This document shows positions 7,400-17,582 of a stretch of 64,000 nucleotides of DNA, in pieces. How positions within the stretch are numbered: the first letter of the stretch is position 1; every line of letters begins with the position of its first letter. The notes under the pieces were generated by a model that worked only from the letters and a program-made list of their open reading frames with translations, did not search any database and was not told where the DNA came from. The stretch is from an uncultured Spirochaetaceae bacterium (GTDB lineage: Bacteria; Spirochaetota; Spirochaetia; Sphaerochaetales; Sphaerochaetaceae), in contig CALXOL010000008.1 of NCBI GenBank assembly GCA_944390015.1, forward strand, positions 1 through 64,000. The letters are read 5' to 3'. Both the position numbers and the translations under genes were made by a program.

Positions 7400-8977
7400 T
7401 CAGTCGGCAACGACAAGGTTGTTTGCCCTTGCGTACTCGATTCCTTCCTCGTTCCAAGCAGCTCCACCGACACGCTCGAAATCGGAGAGGAACTTCTGCC
7501 AGTTCTCAGGTGTGAGCTCTTTCGTACCATTGAGGAACTCAGCGATTGACTGCTCATAGAACCTGGATACGTCGGCATTTGGTGTAGGCATCATTCCAGA
7601 ACCTACAGCCTCTGTCCATGGTGTCTGCTCCATTGCAGCAAGGAATCCGGTTGGAGAGATTGTCTTGCCGGAAGTAGCAGCGACATAATCCGGGAATCTT
7701 ACCCTTGTCTCCTCTGCGGTGTTGGTATAAACGAGGTTTCTAAGCTGTGTATATACCTGACCCTTCTGTCCTGTGTAAGACATATCTCCAAGTCCCTCTG
7801 TTGAAGGATCACCATTCTCATTGAGAACATAGTTAACGCCTTCTACACCATAACCGAGGAGGTAGTATCCCTCATCAGATCCCATCCATTCAAAGAGCTT
7901 TGCAATTGCTGGGAGCTTACCCTGGTCATATGCCTTCTGGCTTACTGCGTAGATTCTGTATGTCTTATCGAGAGCACCTGTTGACTGGTATCCATCTGGT
8001 CCAATAGGAGGATCGATGATGATCCACTCTCCATCTGGGAAGTTAGTATCGAATGGAGCATAGTTACTCTCAGCACCGAGGGCTGCCCACTGCTCGTACA
8101 TACATCCGAATCTACCCTGCTTCCAAGCTGCGCGGAAGTCATCCTTTCTGTATGAGAGCCAGTTAGGATCAACAACGCCATTCGCAATCATCATTCTGAA
8201 ATACTCTACGAAATCATAGAATCCATCCTTGTAGATTGTAAGACCGAGATCCGACTCATTGAATGACCAGAGACCAGCTACATCGAATGCACCCATGATT
8301 GGCCAGAGCCTTGATCCTGGATAACCCTTAAGTGTGGTGTTGCTCTCTACGAAAGCTCCGAATCCCCATGTATCGTCCCTACCGTTTCCATCTGGATCGT
8401 CATATGTGAATGCGTACATTACATCATAGAACTCATCAAGAGTGGTTGGAACTTCAAGTCCGAGATTATCGAGCCAGTCCTTCCTGATTGCAAGACCTTC
8501 AATAGGTGTCGTGCTGCTTGGAACTGCCATACCGAAGTTCTCACCATCGAACATCGTGTGGTTGATGGATGCGGCATCGTGATACTTAGCCGTTCTGTTA
8601 GGCATCATGTCGTAAATCTCATCGATAGCAGCAACAAGACCCTGCTTTACAAGGTTCTCAAGAACAGGGCGGCTTACGAAGAAAACGTCTGGAAGATCGT
8701 TTGCAGCACCTGCAGCCTGGATTCTGACATCCTGGTCGCTATCATTTGATGGAAGAGCTGTAATTGTAAGCTCGATTCCAAGCTCATCGCGGATGATGTC
8801 ATACCCCACCCAGTCCTCTGGGATAGGGCCGGCTTCTGTAACAGCAGCACCATACCACATGTTGATTGGTACGAGACCATCTTCCGTAGTCACTGTTTCA
8901 GCTTCTTTTGATCCGCCTGCGAAAACAAGGGAGCAAACAGAAAGTGTTATTAATAATGCAAGTAGAAATTTTTTCAT
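7400..8977 (-). CDS. Extracellular solute-binding protein (ABC sugar type), orphan
   Basis: A 525-residue exported protein with signal peptide MKKFLLALLITLSVCSLVFA followed by GGSKEAE, the same cleavage context as the other binding proteins here. The remainder resembles family 1 / LipO-like carbohydrate-binding proteins, including a DDPDGNGRDDTWG loop with calcium-binding character typical of that group. The ATG at 8977 has GGGAGGA directly upstream, so it is preferred to the in-frame ATG at 8989. No permease or ATPase gene is adjacent, so it must work with a transporter encoded elsewhere or act as a scavenging or sensing protein. Substrate unknown; oligosaccharide is a guess from the family. 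Confidence 0.8.
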   Translation of the reverse strand: MKKFLLALLITLSVCSLVFAGGSKEAETVTTEDGLVPINMWYGAAVTEAGPIPEDWVGYDIIRDELGIELTITALPSNDSDQDVRIQAAGAANDLPDVFFVSRPVLENLVKQGLVAAIDEIYDMMPNRTAKYHDAASINHTMFDGENFGMAVPSSTTPIEGLAIRKDWLDNLGLEVPTTLDEFYDVMYAFTYDDPDGNGRDDTWGFGAFVESNTTLKGYPGSRLWPIMGAFDVAGLWSFNESDLGLTIYKDGFYDFVEYFRMMIANGVVDPNWLSYRKDDFRAAWKQGRFGCMYEQWAALGAESNYAPFDTNFPDGEWIIIDPPIGPDGYQSTGALDKTYRIYAVSQKAYDQGKLPAIAKLFEWMGSDEGYYLLGYGVEGVNYVLNENGDPSTEGLGDMSYTGQKGQVYTQLRNLVYTNTAEETRVRFPDYVAATSGKTISPTGFLAAMEQTPWTEAVGSGMMPTPNADVSRFYEQSIAEFLNGTKELTPENWQKFLSDFERVGGAAWNEEGIEYARANNLVVAD

Positions 8978-9154
8978 TCTTCCTCCCATATAAGTCTCTA
9001 ATATAATAAAGCCACATGCATGCCTTAAACATTACAGATTTTGTCTTATTCAGACATGCATATATTGAAATTCTAAAATACAGGTGATGAGATTTGTCAA
9101 CAGAAAATTAGCGGAGCAAGACCAAGTGCCTCAATTTCCATTACAGCACTTTTA

Positions 9155-10543
9155 TCATCTTCTGTTTAGATCTTCTGCCACCTGTGCGTTTCTCTTGGCC
9201 TTCAGTTCCTTAAGATACGTGATGAAGAAATAGAGGCTTACAAGGAATGTGAGGATATCTGCAAGGCTTTGAGCGATCTCAACACCGGTAAGTCCTATAA
9301 AATGAGGTAGAGTCAGTACGATTGGAATGAAGAAGAATCCCTGGCGGCACATGGCAAGCAACGTCGCACGCCCCGCCTGCCCCGTTGATTGAAGGGCCAT
9401 GTTCGTAACCGTCGTTATTCCGGTAAGGGTAAGTGCCACGCATTGTGCCCTCAGTGTTACAACACCTATGCTTATAACCTCCAGGTCATCACGGCGGAAC
9501 AGCATTATCAGAGGTCGTGCGAAGACAAAACAGATTATCGCAATCATTACCATGAGGAAGGTGCTTATAGCGCTTGTGAACTTAGTGGCATCGTGGACTC
9601 TTGTGTATAACTTCGCACCATAATTAAACGCAGCCACAGGCTGGAAGCCCTGTCCAAGACCGAGCATGAATGAAAACAGGAAGAACGTGATCCTGTTTGC
9701 AATGCTCATCGCAGCAACCGCTGCATCCCCATAAGAGGCGGCCATGACGTTAAGGGCGATTGTAGCAATGCTTGCAAGCCCCTGTCTTGCCAGGGTCGGA
9801 AGGCCGGTGAAAATCATGTTACGGTAATACACAGGGCGGAATGAGACATACTTTACTGAGAGCTTCAGATTACTCTTTCCACTGAGGAACATCGCTAAAA
9901 GGATAATGAACGATATAAACTGTGAAAGGGCCGTGGCAATCGCAGCTCCCGCCGTTCCAAGAGAGAGTGCGAATATGAATATCGGGTCAAGTATGATATT
10001 AAGCACTCCGCCTATGGTTATGCCGACCATGCCGTAGACGGCCTTTCCCTCGGCACGGAAATAATTGTTCATTATGAACGAGAGGCACATCACTGGAGAG
10101 CCGAGGAGAATATAACGGGCATAATCCCTCGCATAAGGCAATATGGTCTCCGTAGCACCAAGCAGGCGCATTAAATCATCGATGAATATAGTTCCGAATA
10201 TAAGAAGGAGAAGAGAGAGAACAAGGCCTAGGAAGAACCCGGAAGAAGCGTATCTGTTAGCCTCCTCATCATCCTTTGCACCGAGCTTGCGGGAAGCGAT
10301 GTTGCCTGCTCCCATACCGATCGTAAACCCTATGGCCTGGATGATGGCCATTACCGAGAAGACGATACCTACAGCACCTGCGGCACTCGTTCCAAGTTGG
10401 GAGACGAAGAAAGTATCAGCCATGTTATAGATGCTTGAGACAAGCATCGATATTATCGTAGGAATGGCCAGACGAACGACGAGACGCCTTACCGGTGTCT
10501 CCGTCATCATCTTATAATGCTCTTCTCTGCTAACGCTATGCAT
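9155..10543 (-). CDS. MATE family efflux transporter
   Basis: A 462-residue, 12-helix protein. The N-terminal pattern PVRRLVVRLAIPTIISMLVS then YNMADTFFVSQLG is characteristic of MATE/NorM-type cation-coupled exporters of drugs and metabolites. The two six-helix halves are both intact and the length is normal. GGAG precedes the ATG. It lies 54 bases after the acyl-CoA synthetase gene on the same strand and could be the last gene of that long operon. It is one of three MATE genes in the window; the substrate cannot be inferred. Confidence 0.9.
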   Translation of the reverse strand: MHSVSREEHYKMMTETPVRRLVVRLAIPTIISMLVSSIYNMADTFFVSQLGTSAAGAVGIVFSVMAIIQAIGFTIGMGAGNIASRKLGAKDDEEANRYASSGFFLGLVLSLLLLIFGTIFIDDLMRLLGATETILPYARDYARYILLGSPVMCLSFIMNNYFRAEGKAVYGMVGITIGGVLNIILDPIFIFALSLGTAGAAIATALSQFISFIILLAMFLSGKSNLKLSVKYVSFRPVYYRNMIFTGLPTLARQGLASIATIALNVMAASYGDAAVAAMSIANRITFFLFSFMLGLGQGFQPVAAFNYGAKLYTRVHDATKFTSAISTFLMVMIAIICFVFARPLIMLFRRDDLEVISIGVVTLRAQCVALTLTGITTVTNMALQSTGQAGRATLLAMCRQGFFFIPIVLTLPHFIGLTGVEIAQSLADILTFLVSLYFFITYLKELKAKRNAQVAEDLNRR

Positions 10544-10597
10544 CAGGACTCCTTATTATCGCAATATGACAATTATAATATTCTGCGATGAGATTTT

Positions 10598-12511
10598 TCA
10601 AGCAAAGAGAGCGTCTATCTCCTTTTTGTACATCTCAAGGACGTCTTTTCTCTTAATCTCCTGCTTCAAAGAAAGCTCTTTACCAACCTCGAAACTCTTG
10701 GTAAGGATGCAAAAACGGTTAACCTGCTCAAAGAGTTTGAATCCCCTCTTAGATGAGACATACGTCTGTATCTCCCTTGAAATAAGGGCATTGACAGCCT
10801 CGGAATCTGAAAGGCTATCTCTGTTCATATAAGTGAAATTCATATCCTTGAGATACGTCTCAACATTCTTCACATCTATTACGATGAGTGCCGCCAGATA
10901 TTTCTTATCCTGGCCAACGACAACCGCACTCTCTATATACTCACTCTCTGAAAGCGCCTTCTCGATTGGAACGGGCTCGATGTTCTCTCCGCCAGAGAGT
11001 ACGATCGTATCCTTCTCTCTTCCACGTATTGAGAAGAGTCCACTTACAGTCATCACAGCAAGGTCTCCTGTGTTGATGTAACCGTCCTTATCGATGACGG
11101 AGGCTGTCAGCTCAGGATTCTTATAATAACCCTTCATGATCTGAGGACCCTTAAAATAGAGCACGCCCTTCTTTCCAGGTGGAAGGAGCTCCCCACTTTC
11201 GCCTACGATCTTTATCTCAGTACCTTTGAGCAGCTCGAGACAGCCCCTTACACGATGGGTGAAATCCTGTGCTGCTATCATGGGGGATGTCTCGGTAAGG
11301 CCATAACCATCCATGATCGTTAGCCCCATCGCATCAAAGAACGACTCAACATCCTTGCTTATCGTTCCACCACCGGAGATGCCCAAAACGAAATTTGGAC
11401 CGAGCTTAGAGAGAACCTGGGAGAATGCGACTTTTCTTCCAAGCGCATTCAAAGGCTTAAGCAGGATATATGGTATGATGCCTCTCAGGAAATCAAGAGC
11501 CCTGTTCCTCTTCTCATAATCGGGCATCCTTTTCTGTACTAAAGCAGAAGCTCTTGAGTAGCACTTACCAACGGAGAGGAAGAAATTGAACATCTTCCGC
11601 TCAATCGGCTTCTTGTTCTTCAGACTCTGATATACCCCGGCCTTGACAGTCTCCCAGATACGGGGGACGGAACACATGAAATGTGGTTTTACTGTAGCCA
11701 TGTCAACAAGCATGATCTTACCAATTGGCTTTGAATATGCAATCGTATTGTCATAACGGAGTATGAGGTAATTTATCATACGCTCAAACGCATGCCAGAC
11801 TGGAAGGACTGCAAGCCATATCATCTGAGGTTTGATTGCGGGGAAATACTGTATCATGCCATCCAGCTGAAAAAGGATTGCCTCATGGCTTATCATGACA
11901 CCCTTCGGCCGCCCTGTAGTACCGGATGTGAAGATTATCGTGGCTGTATCATCTGCTTTTCCCTTTGCAATCTCCCCTTCTATCTCTCTCAGCACTCCCT
12001 CATCTTTTATAAGGGAGAGACCTTCTTCAAGCAGCTTGTTATAAAACAACACCTCAAGCCCTGATGCTTCAAGCTCTTCAACGGATCCTATCTTCCTCTC
12101 ATCGATTATCACCAGACGCTTAAGAAGGGGAAGGCTGCCGCACATGGATGCAATTCTTTTCGCCATCTCATAGTTTTCTACGAACGCAAGCTCTGCATCC
12201 GTCTCCTTGAGGATGTACTCTATCTCATAATCCATGGCATCGCGGCCTCTTGGAGTATCGATGGCACCGAGGGCGAGAATAGCCATGTCAGAGACGAGCC
12301 ATTCGGCCCTGTTATCACTGATGATTGCTATGATATCCCCTCTTTTCACACCTATTCTTTTGAGGGACGCTGCAAGAGATCGAATCCTCTGCTGCAGCTC
12401 TATGTATGTGACAGGACGGAATTTAGATGCTCCATCCCTGCTAAGTTGAGCAACATATGATGGGTTCGCACCAACCCTCTCATCAAACATCTGAACAAGT
12501 GTGTCGTACAT
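10598..12511 (-). CDS. Long-chain acyl-CoA synthetase (AMP-binding)
   Basis: A 637-residue ANL-superfamily enzyme. The AMP-binding P-loop TIIFTSGTTGRPKGVMISH, the DGYGLTETSPM motif and the YINTGDLAVM hinge region are all present. It should activate free fatty acids to acyl-CoA (or acyl-AMP) in the cytoplasm. It follows the ECF S gene by 22 bases. In a run that also contains a PlsC acyltransferase, it would let the cell use exogenous fatty acids for phospholipid synthesis, a common need in spirochaetes; that role is inference. Confidence 0.9.
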   Translation of the reverse strand: MYDTLVQMFDERVGANPSYVAQLSRDGASKFRPVTYIELQQRIRSLAASLKRIGVKRGDIIAIISDNRAEWLVSDMAILALGAIDTPRGRDAMDYEIEYILKETDAELAFVENYEMAKRIASMCGSLPLLKRLVIIDERKIGSVEELEASGLEVLFYNKLLEEGLSLIKDEGVLREIEGEIAKGKADDTATIIFTSGTTGRPKGVMISHEAILFQLDGMIQYFPAIKPQMIWLAVLPVWHAFERMINYLILRYDNTIAYSKPIGKIMLVDMATVKPHFMCSVPRIWETVKAGVYQSLKNKKPIERKMFNFFLSVGKCYSRASALVQKRMPDYEKRNRALDFLRGIIPYILLKPLNALGRKVAFSQVLSKLGPNFVLGISGGGTISKDVESFFDAMGLTIMDGYGLTETSPMIAAQDFTHRVRGCLELLKGTEIKIVGESGELLPPGKKGVLYFKGPQIMKGYYKNPELTASVIDKDGYINTGDLAVMTVSGLFSIRGREKDTIVLSGGENIEPVPIEKALSESEYIESAVVVGQDKKYLAALIVIDVKNVETYLKDMNFTYMNRDSLSDSEAVNALISREIQTYVSSKRGFKLFEQVNRFCILTKSFEVGKELSLKQEIKRKDVLEMYKKEIDALFA

Positions 12512-12533
12512 AATGATCTCCCAAAAAACACGC

Positions 12534-13052
12534 TCACCATTTCAATTCATCAATCTTCCTGTATGCCTTATTGACAGAAAGAGAGAGAGGAAGCCCTAAA
12601 AGTACTCCTACCGCAGATTGCACGATATTCGCAGGAACCTCTGGAAGAGCCGCGCCAAAACCGACCAGGAACGCTCCTGTAAGCAGGAAATATCCTCCTG
12701 CGACGATAACGACTGCGACGAGGGCAGAGACTATCCTATAAAAAAGACTATCAGGGTTTATGCGTACAATCAAGGCAATAATCAGTGCCTCCAGTCCATG
12801 TACGACAAAAGAGACCGGTGCCCATTGTCCAAAACCTCCTACCAGGTCGGCTATCGCCGTGCCAAGGCCTCCCGCAATTAATCCAGTTATCGGACCAAAT
12901 GTATAACTGACGAACGTTACCGCCACATCACAGAGACTGACATAGCCTCCAAGCGGCGTAGGTATTCTGATTGCAATTGTGAAAACGGCAACAAGCGCCG
13001 TTGTAACAGCTACTATGCTCATCCTGATCGCAGGACTCTTTGCATTCTGCAT
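12534..13052 (-). CDS. ECF transporter S component (substrate-binding)
   Basis: A 172-residue protein with about six membrane segments. Features typical of ECF S components include GGYVSLCDVAVTF, GPITGLIAGGLGTAIADLVGG and a C-terminal VPANIVQSAVGVLLGLPL. S components bind one vitamin with high affinity and dock on the shared energy module. The T and A genes lie immediately upstream, so this is probably a dedicated (group I) ECF system. The sequence does not let me choose between thiamine precursor, cobalamin, riboflavin or another vitamin, and no riboswitch was recognised. Confidence 0.8.
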   Translation of the reverse strand: MQNAKSPAIRMSIVAVTTALVAVFTIAIRIPTPLGGYVSLCDVAVTFVSYTFGPITGLIAGGLGTAIADLVGGFGQWAPVSFVVHGLEALIIALIVRINPDSLFYRIVSALVAVVIVAGGYFLLTGAFLVGFGAALPEVPANIVQSAVGVLLGLPLSLSVNKAYRKIDELKW

Positions 13053-13058
13053 GACTGA

Positions 13059-13793
13059 TCATCTCCATATAATAAAGATTACTGGGATTATGACACTTAT
13101 AGCAATTTGTGTAAATATAAAGGCATTCATGTCCAGCTTTTTATAGGATGGAACCTCTTTAGAGGTAAAACCACGCTCCTCCAGCATCGACGCACTGTCA
13201 GGAATCATCTTTACAGCAGAGACAATCAGGGAAGAAAGAGGTGCCATCATCGCTCTCTTTCTTCCTTTAATCCCCCTTAGCGCCATTGCTTCCCTTATCT
13301 CCGAATATCTGTAGATCAGGGCGGGTATCAAAGAGAGCGTCATGGAGATTGTGATACTTACTCCATATGGTACTTTAAAATACCTTAAAGCACGGATGAG
13401 GTCCTCCATCCTCTCCGTCTCAAGAAGCAGGGAGAATATAAAAGAGATACCTATGAACTTCAAAAGAACCATAAGAGAGTAAAATGCCCCTTCATATGTA
13501 ATCAAGGTAAAGGAATGTAGAGTGACTAAAGGTCTTCCTGTGCGCATTGAAAGCGGAGAGAAAAGTATTATGAAAATGATAAGAAGGAGAATCCTCTTGA
13601 AATTCATGAGCGTCTCCCTCATTCCAAGTGATAAAAATGAGATGAGAACCATGATGGCTGCCATTGCCAGAGCATGATAGACAGAAGCTGATACTATCAA
13701 AGCGATGGAAAATAAAAGAGAAAACAGAAGCTTAGCCCTTGAATCAAACGCATGGTAAAAGCTCTTTCGGTATATGTACGATCCCATTTTCAT
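13059..13793 (-). CDS. ecfT: ECF transporter T component (EcfT)
   Basis: A 244-residue membrane protein of the CbiQ/EcfT family, with an FYHAFDSRAKLLFSLLFSIA N-terminus and a cytoplasmic coupling region containing ALRGIKGRKRA and SMLEERGFTS, which correspond to the two Ala-Arg-Gly-type coupling motifs that contact the ATPases. Its start overlaps the stop of the double ATPase gene (ATGA), and the S gene follows after six bases. It transmits ATP-driven movement to the S component. Confidence 0.85.
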   Translation of the reverse strand: MKMGSYIYRKSFYHAFDSRAKLLFSLLFSIALIVSASVYHALAMAAIMVLISFLSLGMRETLMNFKRILLLIIFIILFSPLSMRTGRPLVTLHSFTLITYEGAFYSLMVLLKFIGISFIFSLLLETERMEDLIRALRYFKVPYGVSITISMTLSLIPALIYRYSEIREAMALRGIKGRKRAMMAPLSSLIVSAVKMIPDSASMLEERGFTSKEVPSYKKLDMNAFIFTQIAISVIIPVIFIIWR

Positions 13794-15115
13794 GACAAAA
13801 GACCATCCTTCATCTGGTAGTGCACACCGCGAAACGATGAGATTATCCTCTCATCATGGCTTATCATCAGAACCCCCGCACCCTTTTCAAGGTAGAGGGA
13901 GAGTATGCGCATTGTATCTGCATAGCTTATAGCGCTATCCATCTCATCGAAGATGGCAAATGGACGGTTAAGGATATAATATATGGCGCTCTCAAGCAGT
14001 TTCGCCTTCCCGTATGAGAGCTCCTGGGTATAAGAGTCCAAAGAAAGGGAAAAGAGGGAAGCAACACGTATGGCCTCCTCTGAAGATGATGCAACGCTCA
14101 TCAGTTCATCACGCACTGTTGGAAGATAGAGCATTGAAAACGGATTCTGAAAAAGATATGAAACGACTCTTCTGCGCTCCTTTGCTCCAATTCTTCTGCC
14201 ATCATAGCGCATGGTGCCTTCATCCTCCTCCCTCAGCCCTGAGATAAGACGGGAGAGAGTACTCTTTCCAGATCCGTTATCACCTGTCAAAAGAGAGACT
14301 TCTCCGCTTCTAATGACCATTGATGGTGCCTTTAAAGTGAAGAGTCCACCGCGCTCCATCGCCTTATGCTCCTGTCTGAATGTGATGTTGCTAAGCTCAA
14401 TGGAGTGGGAAAGCGCATCTGGCTTAGCCTTTGGAAACGAGAACGAGATTGAAGGCTTCTCATAAGGAATCAGTCTTCCTCCCTTCAGCTCATATGATGA
14501 TGAGAAGAATCCATCATACTCTTTTAAATAATGGGAGCCGAGGACGATGACATACGCCTTCTCGCTAACATAAGAGAGCAGGCGCTTCCTCCATTTAGAT
14601 GATAGCTCATCAAAAGCCTCATCATAGATATAAAGCTTTGGATTTATAGCCTCAAGAACTGCCAGGTTAAGACGCCTTTTCTCTCCACCCGAGAGCTCGG
14701 AGGTATCGGCATCACAATATTGGGAGAGCCCGTACTTTCCTAAAATTGAAGAAAGTGTTGATTTCAGCTCAGATGGATCTAAAGAGCGCTGTTCCAAAGG
14801 GAAGGCCACCTCATCGGAGACGGTGGGAAAGAGAATCGCATCGTCTGTATTCTGTATGCTTCTTGCTACATAGCTCTTACGAATAGGGACTGATAGAGAG
14901 AAAAGATCAAGGCCATCATAACTGAATGTGCCGCTGTAGCTGGCGGCATAGAATTTATCAGCAACCCCTGTAAGAAGCTTTGCAAGGCTCGTCTTTCCTT
15001 CCCCGGGCTCGGAGATTATAAGAGTAGGCTTTCCCCTCTCTATATCCAAAGAAAGGGAAGAAAAAAGACTGTCTTCCCCTTCATAGTTCAAAGCGAGGTT
15101 CCTGATTGAGAACAT
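13790..15115 (-). CDS. ECF transporter duplicated ATPase (A-A' fused)
   Basis: A 441-residue protein made of two ABC ATPase domains. Domain 1 has Walker A EPGEGKTSLAK, signature LSGGEKRR and Walker B LYIYDEAFD. Domain 2 has Walker A GDNGSGKSTL, a weakened signature (ELSYGKAK) and FAIFDEMDS. The first P-loop is slightly atypical (GEGKTS) and the second signature lacks the canonical LSGGQ, so the two sites may be functionally unequal. It powers the adjacent T and S components. The start touches the stop of plsC by one base. Confidence 0.85.
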   Translation of the reverse strand: MFSIRNLALNYEGEDSLFSSLSLDIERGKPTLIISEPGEGKTSLAKLLTGVADKFYAASYSGTFSYDGLDLFSLSVPIRKSYVARSIQNTDDAILFPTVSDEVAFPLEQRSLDPSELKSTLSSILGKYGLSQYCDADTSELSGGEKRRLNLAVLEAINPKLYIYDEAFDELSSKWRKRLLSYVSEKAYVIVLGSHYLKEYDGFFSSSYELKGGRLIPYEKPSISFSFPKAKPDALSHSIELSNITFRQEHKAMERGGLFTLKAPSMVIRSGEVSLLTGDNGSGKSTLSRLISGLREEDEGTMRYDGRRIGAKERRRVVSYLFQNPFSMLYLPTVRDELMSVASSSEEAIRVASLFSLSLDSYTQELSYGKAKLLESAIYYILNRPFAIFDEMDSAISYADTMRILSLYLEKGAGVLMISHDERIISSFRGVHYQMKDGLLS

Positions 15116-15858
15116 TATCTCTTCCTGACTTCAGGCAGTGCATCGTATGCACTCCTGATGACAGTTTCCACCCTCTCAGGAAGTTCCTTCAGGCCTTCCT
15201 CATCCAGCGTGGATGTGTCGATAGGCTTCTGGATGCTTACGTAAACCGGTATTCTCTTAAACGTATATGCATTCTCAAAGAGGGCTCGGGTATTCTGTAT
15301 CGCCACGGGAACTATTATCGCCTTCGCCTTTGTCGCCATCTTAAGCGCTCCAGCCTTGAAGGGTGCGATCTGTCCACTCTTGCTTCTCGTACCCTCTGGG
15401 TAAATCGCCATTGAAAGTCCGTTATTGAGGTTCTCCACTCCCTTTAAAATAGCCTTGAGCGACTGCCTCATATCCTTTCTATCGATATAAACACAGCCAA
15501 GCTCCTTCATAAGAATGTTCAAGCCGAAGACTTTTTTAAGCTCGATCTTCGCAATTATTCCACCCCAGAGCCCGGCTCCATAGAGTGCAGGAATATCCAT
15601 CATCGACTGATGGTTAGCAACATAGCAGACCTTGCTCCCTTTCTTAGGCAGGTTCTCCCTTCCCTGGACGATGAACTTGGCTCCGAAAGACAGCCAGATC
15701 CACCATATTGTTATCGACAGCCAGAAATACAGCCATGCACGCCCTATTCTCTTGAGCCTTAAAAGGAAGAACACCTCTGAGAGCATCGCAAGGATGACAG
15801 TTGGAACAAAAATAGGAATACAGATGATCAGAGATACGATTATTTTCAGTTTTTTCAT
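15115..15858 (-). CDS. plsC: 1-acyl-sn-glycerol-3-phosphate acyltransferase
   Basis: A 247-residue protein with an N-terminal membrane anchor, the catalytic NHQSMMD (H-x4-D) motif and the phosphate-binding IYPEGTRSKSG motif of PlsC/LPAAT enzymes. It converts lysophosphatidate to phosphatidate at the inner membrane. Its start overlaps the stop of the ABC exporter by four bases. It is co-oriented with an acyl-CoA synthetase 3 kb downstream, linking the run to membrane lipid synthesis. Confidence 0.92.
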   Translation of the reverse strand: MKKLKIIVSLIICIPIFVPTVILAMLSEVFFLLRLKRIGRAWLYFWLSITIWWIWLSFGAKFIVQGRENLPKKGSKVCYVANHQSMMDIPALYGAGLWGGIIAKIELKKVFGLNILMKELGCVYIDRKDMRQSLKAILKGVENLNNGLSMAIYPEGTRSKSGQIAPFKAGALKMATKAKAIIVPVAIQNTRALFENAYTFKRIPVYVSIQKPIDTSTLDEEGLKELPERVETVIRSAYDALPEVRKR

Positions 15859-17582
15859 GCGTTACTCCCCTTCTTATACAGGCGTGAATAGATTCCACCC
15901 TTCTCCATGAGGCTCTGATGGTTGCCGACCTCACTGAGCTTTCCGTCATCGATTACGAAGATTATATCACTATCTATCACGGTTGATAAGCGATGGGCTA
16001 TGACAATGGACGTCCTTCCACTTCTAAGCTTCAAAAATGACTCCTCGATAAGCGCCTCGCTCTCGGTATCCAGACTGCTCGTAGCCTCATCAAATACGAT
16101 TATTGGTGAGTTCTTTAAAAAACATCTTGCAATGCTCAGCCTCTGTTTCTGCCCGCCAGATAGCCTCGTGCCACGCTCTCCGACCTCGGTATCGAGCCCG
16201 TTTGGAAGGCTCTTGACGAAATCAAGAAGGTTCGCCTTCTCAAGGGCTACATACAGCTCCTCATCACTCGCATCGCTCTTTCCGTACCTGAGGTTCTCCC
16301 TTATGGAAGCATCAAAGAGGAACACATCCTGGCGAACAAATCCAATTGCCTCGTGCAGGCTCTTCTGGCTCACATGGGCTATATCCGTTCCATCGATGGT
16401 TATCCGACCTCCATCAAGCTCATAAAAGCGTGCCAGAAGATTTGCGATAGTGCTCTTTCCCGCACCGGACTCGCCGACTAAGGCCACATGGCTGCCTCCG
16501 GGGATGGTAAGGCATAGATTCTTTATAGTCTTCTCTTCACCATCATGCGTATAAGAGAATGATACATCGTCGAAAGCTATCTCTGCATCCGTAACCTTCA
16601 GCTCCACGGCATCCTCATCATCTTTGATCTCTGGCTCAGTCTCCATGACCTCCACGAAACGTTCAAAAGAGGCAACACCCTGAGAGAACTGCTCGGTGAA
16701 GTTTATCAGGCGGTCAATCGGAGGAAGAACTACCGACACAAAGAGGATGAACGACACAAGGTCTGATACGCTTACCGTGCCACGGCTGATGAGGAGAACA
16801 CCGCCTACAACGGTGATGAAATAGTACATCTCCCTCATGAAGCTTATACCACTCTGGTATGCCGCCATGACGGCGTAATACTTCTCCCTGGTCTCTTTGA
16901 GCCTGTTATTGGATTTATCGAATTTCTTCTCCTGGAACTTCTCCTGGCTATAACCCTTTACCTCTCTTATGCCCTGTATGGAATTCTCGACATCGACTGC
17001 GATATCGGCGACGGTACGCCTGACGGCACGGTTCTTCCTCTTGAGCCTTCCATTATAGATGACTCCGTATATGAGCATGATTGGAAGTGGAATAAGCGTT
17101 ACAAGCGCAAGAGGAACGGAGAACGAGAACATCGCCACATAGGCTGCAGCGATGGTGAGAATTGAGATGAGAAAATCCTCAGGGCAGTGGTGAGCGACCT
17201 CCGCTATGTTGAACAAATCGTTCGTGATACGGCTCATCAGAGTACCAGTCTTGGTCTTGTCATAGTAAGAGAAAGAGAGCACTTGGAGGTGGGAAAAGAT
17301 ATCACGACGCATGTCGTTCTCTATCCATACGCCGAGAATATGACCCCATTTGATACGTATCCAGGTGCATCCCATCTGCACAAGGTACACAAGGAGCATC
17401 AGTGCAAATATTATGAACATCATCTTATAATCAGATGATGGAATAACACTGTTAAGCAGATAGCGCGTAAGAGATGGGAAAACGACAGAGAGCAGCGATG
17501 CGATTGCCGCTGCCCCCATATCAAGTGCGAAAAGCCTCTTATAAGGCTTATAATAGGATGCAAAAAGTCTCAGCAGTTTCAC
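15855..17582 (-). CDS. ABC exporter, fused membrane and ATPase domains (MsbA-like)
   Basis: A 575-residue half-transporter. Residues 1-310 form six membrane helices of ABC type I exporter type. The C-terminal ATPase has Walker A GESGAGKSTIA, signature RLSGGQKQR, Walker B IIVFDEATSS and the switch His in VIAHRLST. As a homodimer it would flip lipids or expel drugs. Its neighbours (plsC, acyl-CoA synthetase) make lipid export plausible but not proven. It overlaps the helicase stop and the plsC start by four bases each. Confidence 0.9.
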   Translation of the reverse strand: MKLLRLFASYYKPYKRLFALDMGAAAIASLLSVVFPSLTRYLLNSVIPSSDYKMMFIIFALMLLVYLVQMGCTWIRIKWGHILGVWIENDMRRDIFSHLQVLSFSYYDKTKTGTLMSRITNDLFNIAEVAHHCPEDFLISILTIAAAYVAMFSFSVPLALVTLIPLPIMLIYGVIYNGRLKRKNRAVRRTVADIAVDVENSIQGIREVKGYSQEKFQEKKFDKSNNRLKETREKYYAVMAAYQSGISFMREMYYFITVVGGVLLISRGTVSVSDLVSFILFVSVVLPPIDRLINFTEQFSQGVASFERFVEVMETEPEIKDDEDAVELKVTDAEIAFDDVSFSYTHDGEEKTIKNLCLTIPGGSHVALVGESGAGKSTIANLLARFYELDGGRITIDGTDIAHVSQKSLHEAIGFVRQDVFLFDASIRENLRYGKSDASDEELYVALEKANLLDFVKSLPNGLDTEVGERGTRLSGGQKQRLSIARCFLKNSPIIVFDEATSSLDTESEALIEESFLKLRSGRTSIVIAHRLSTVIDSDIIFVIDDGKLSEVGNHQSLMEKGGIYSRLYKKGSNA

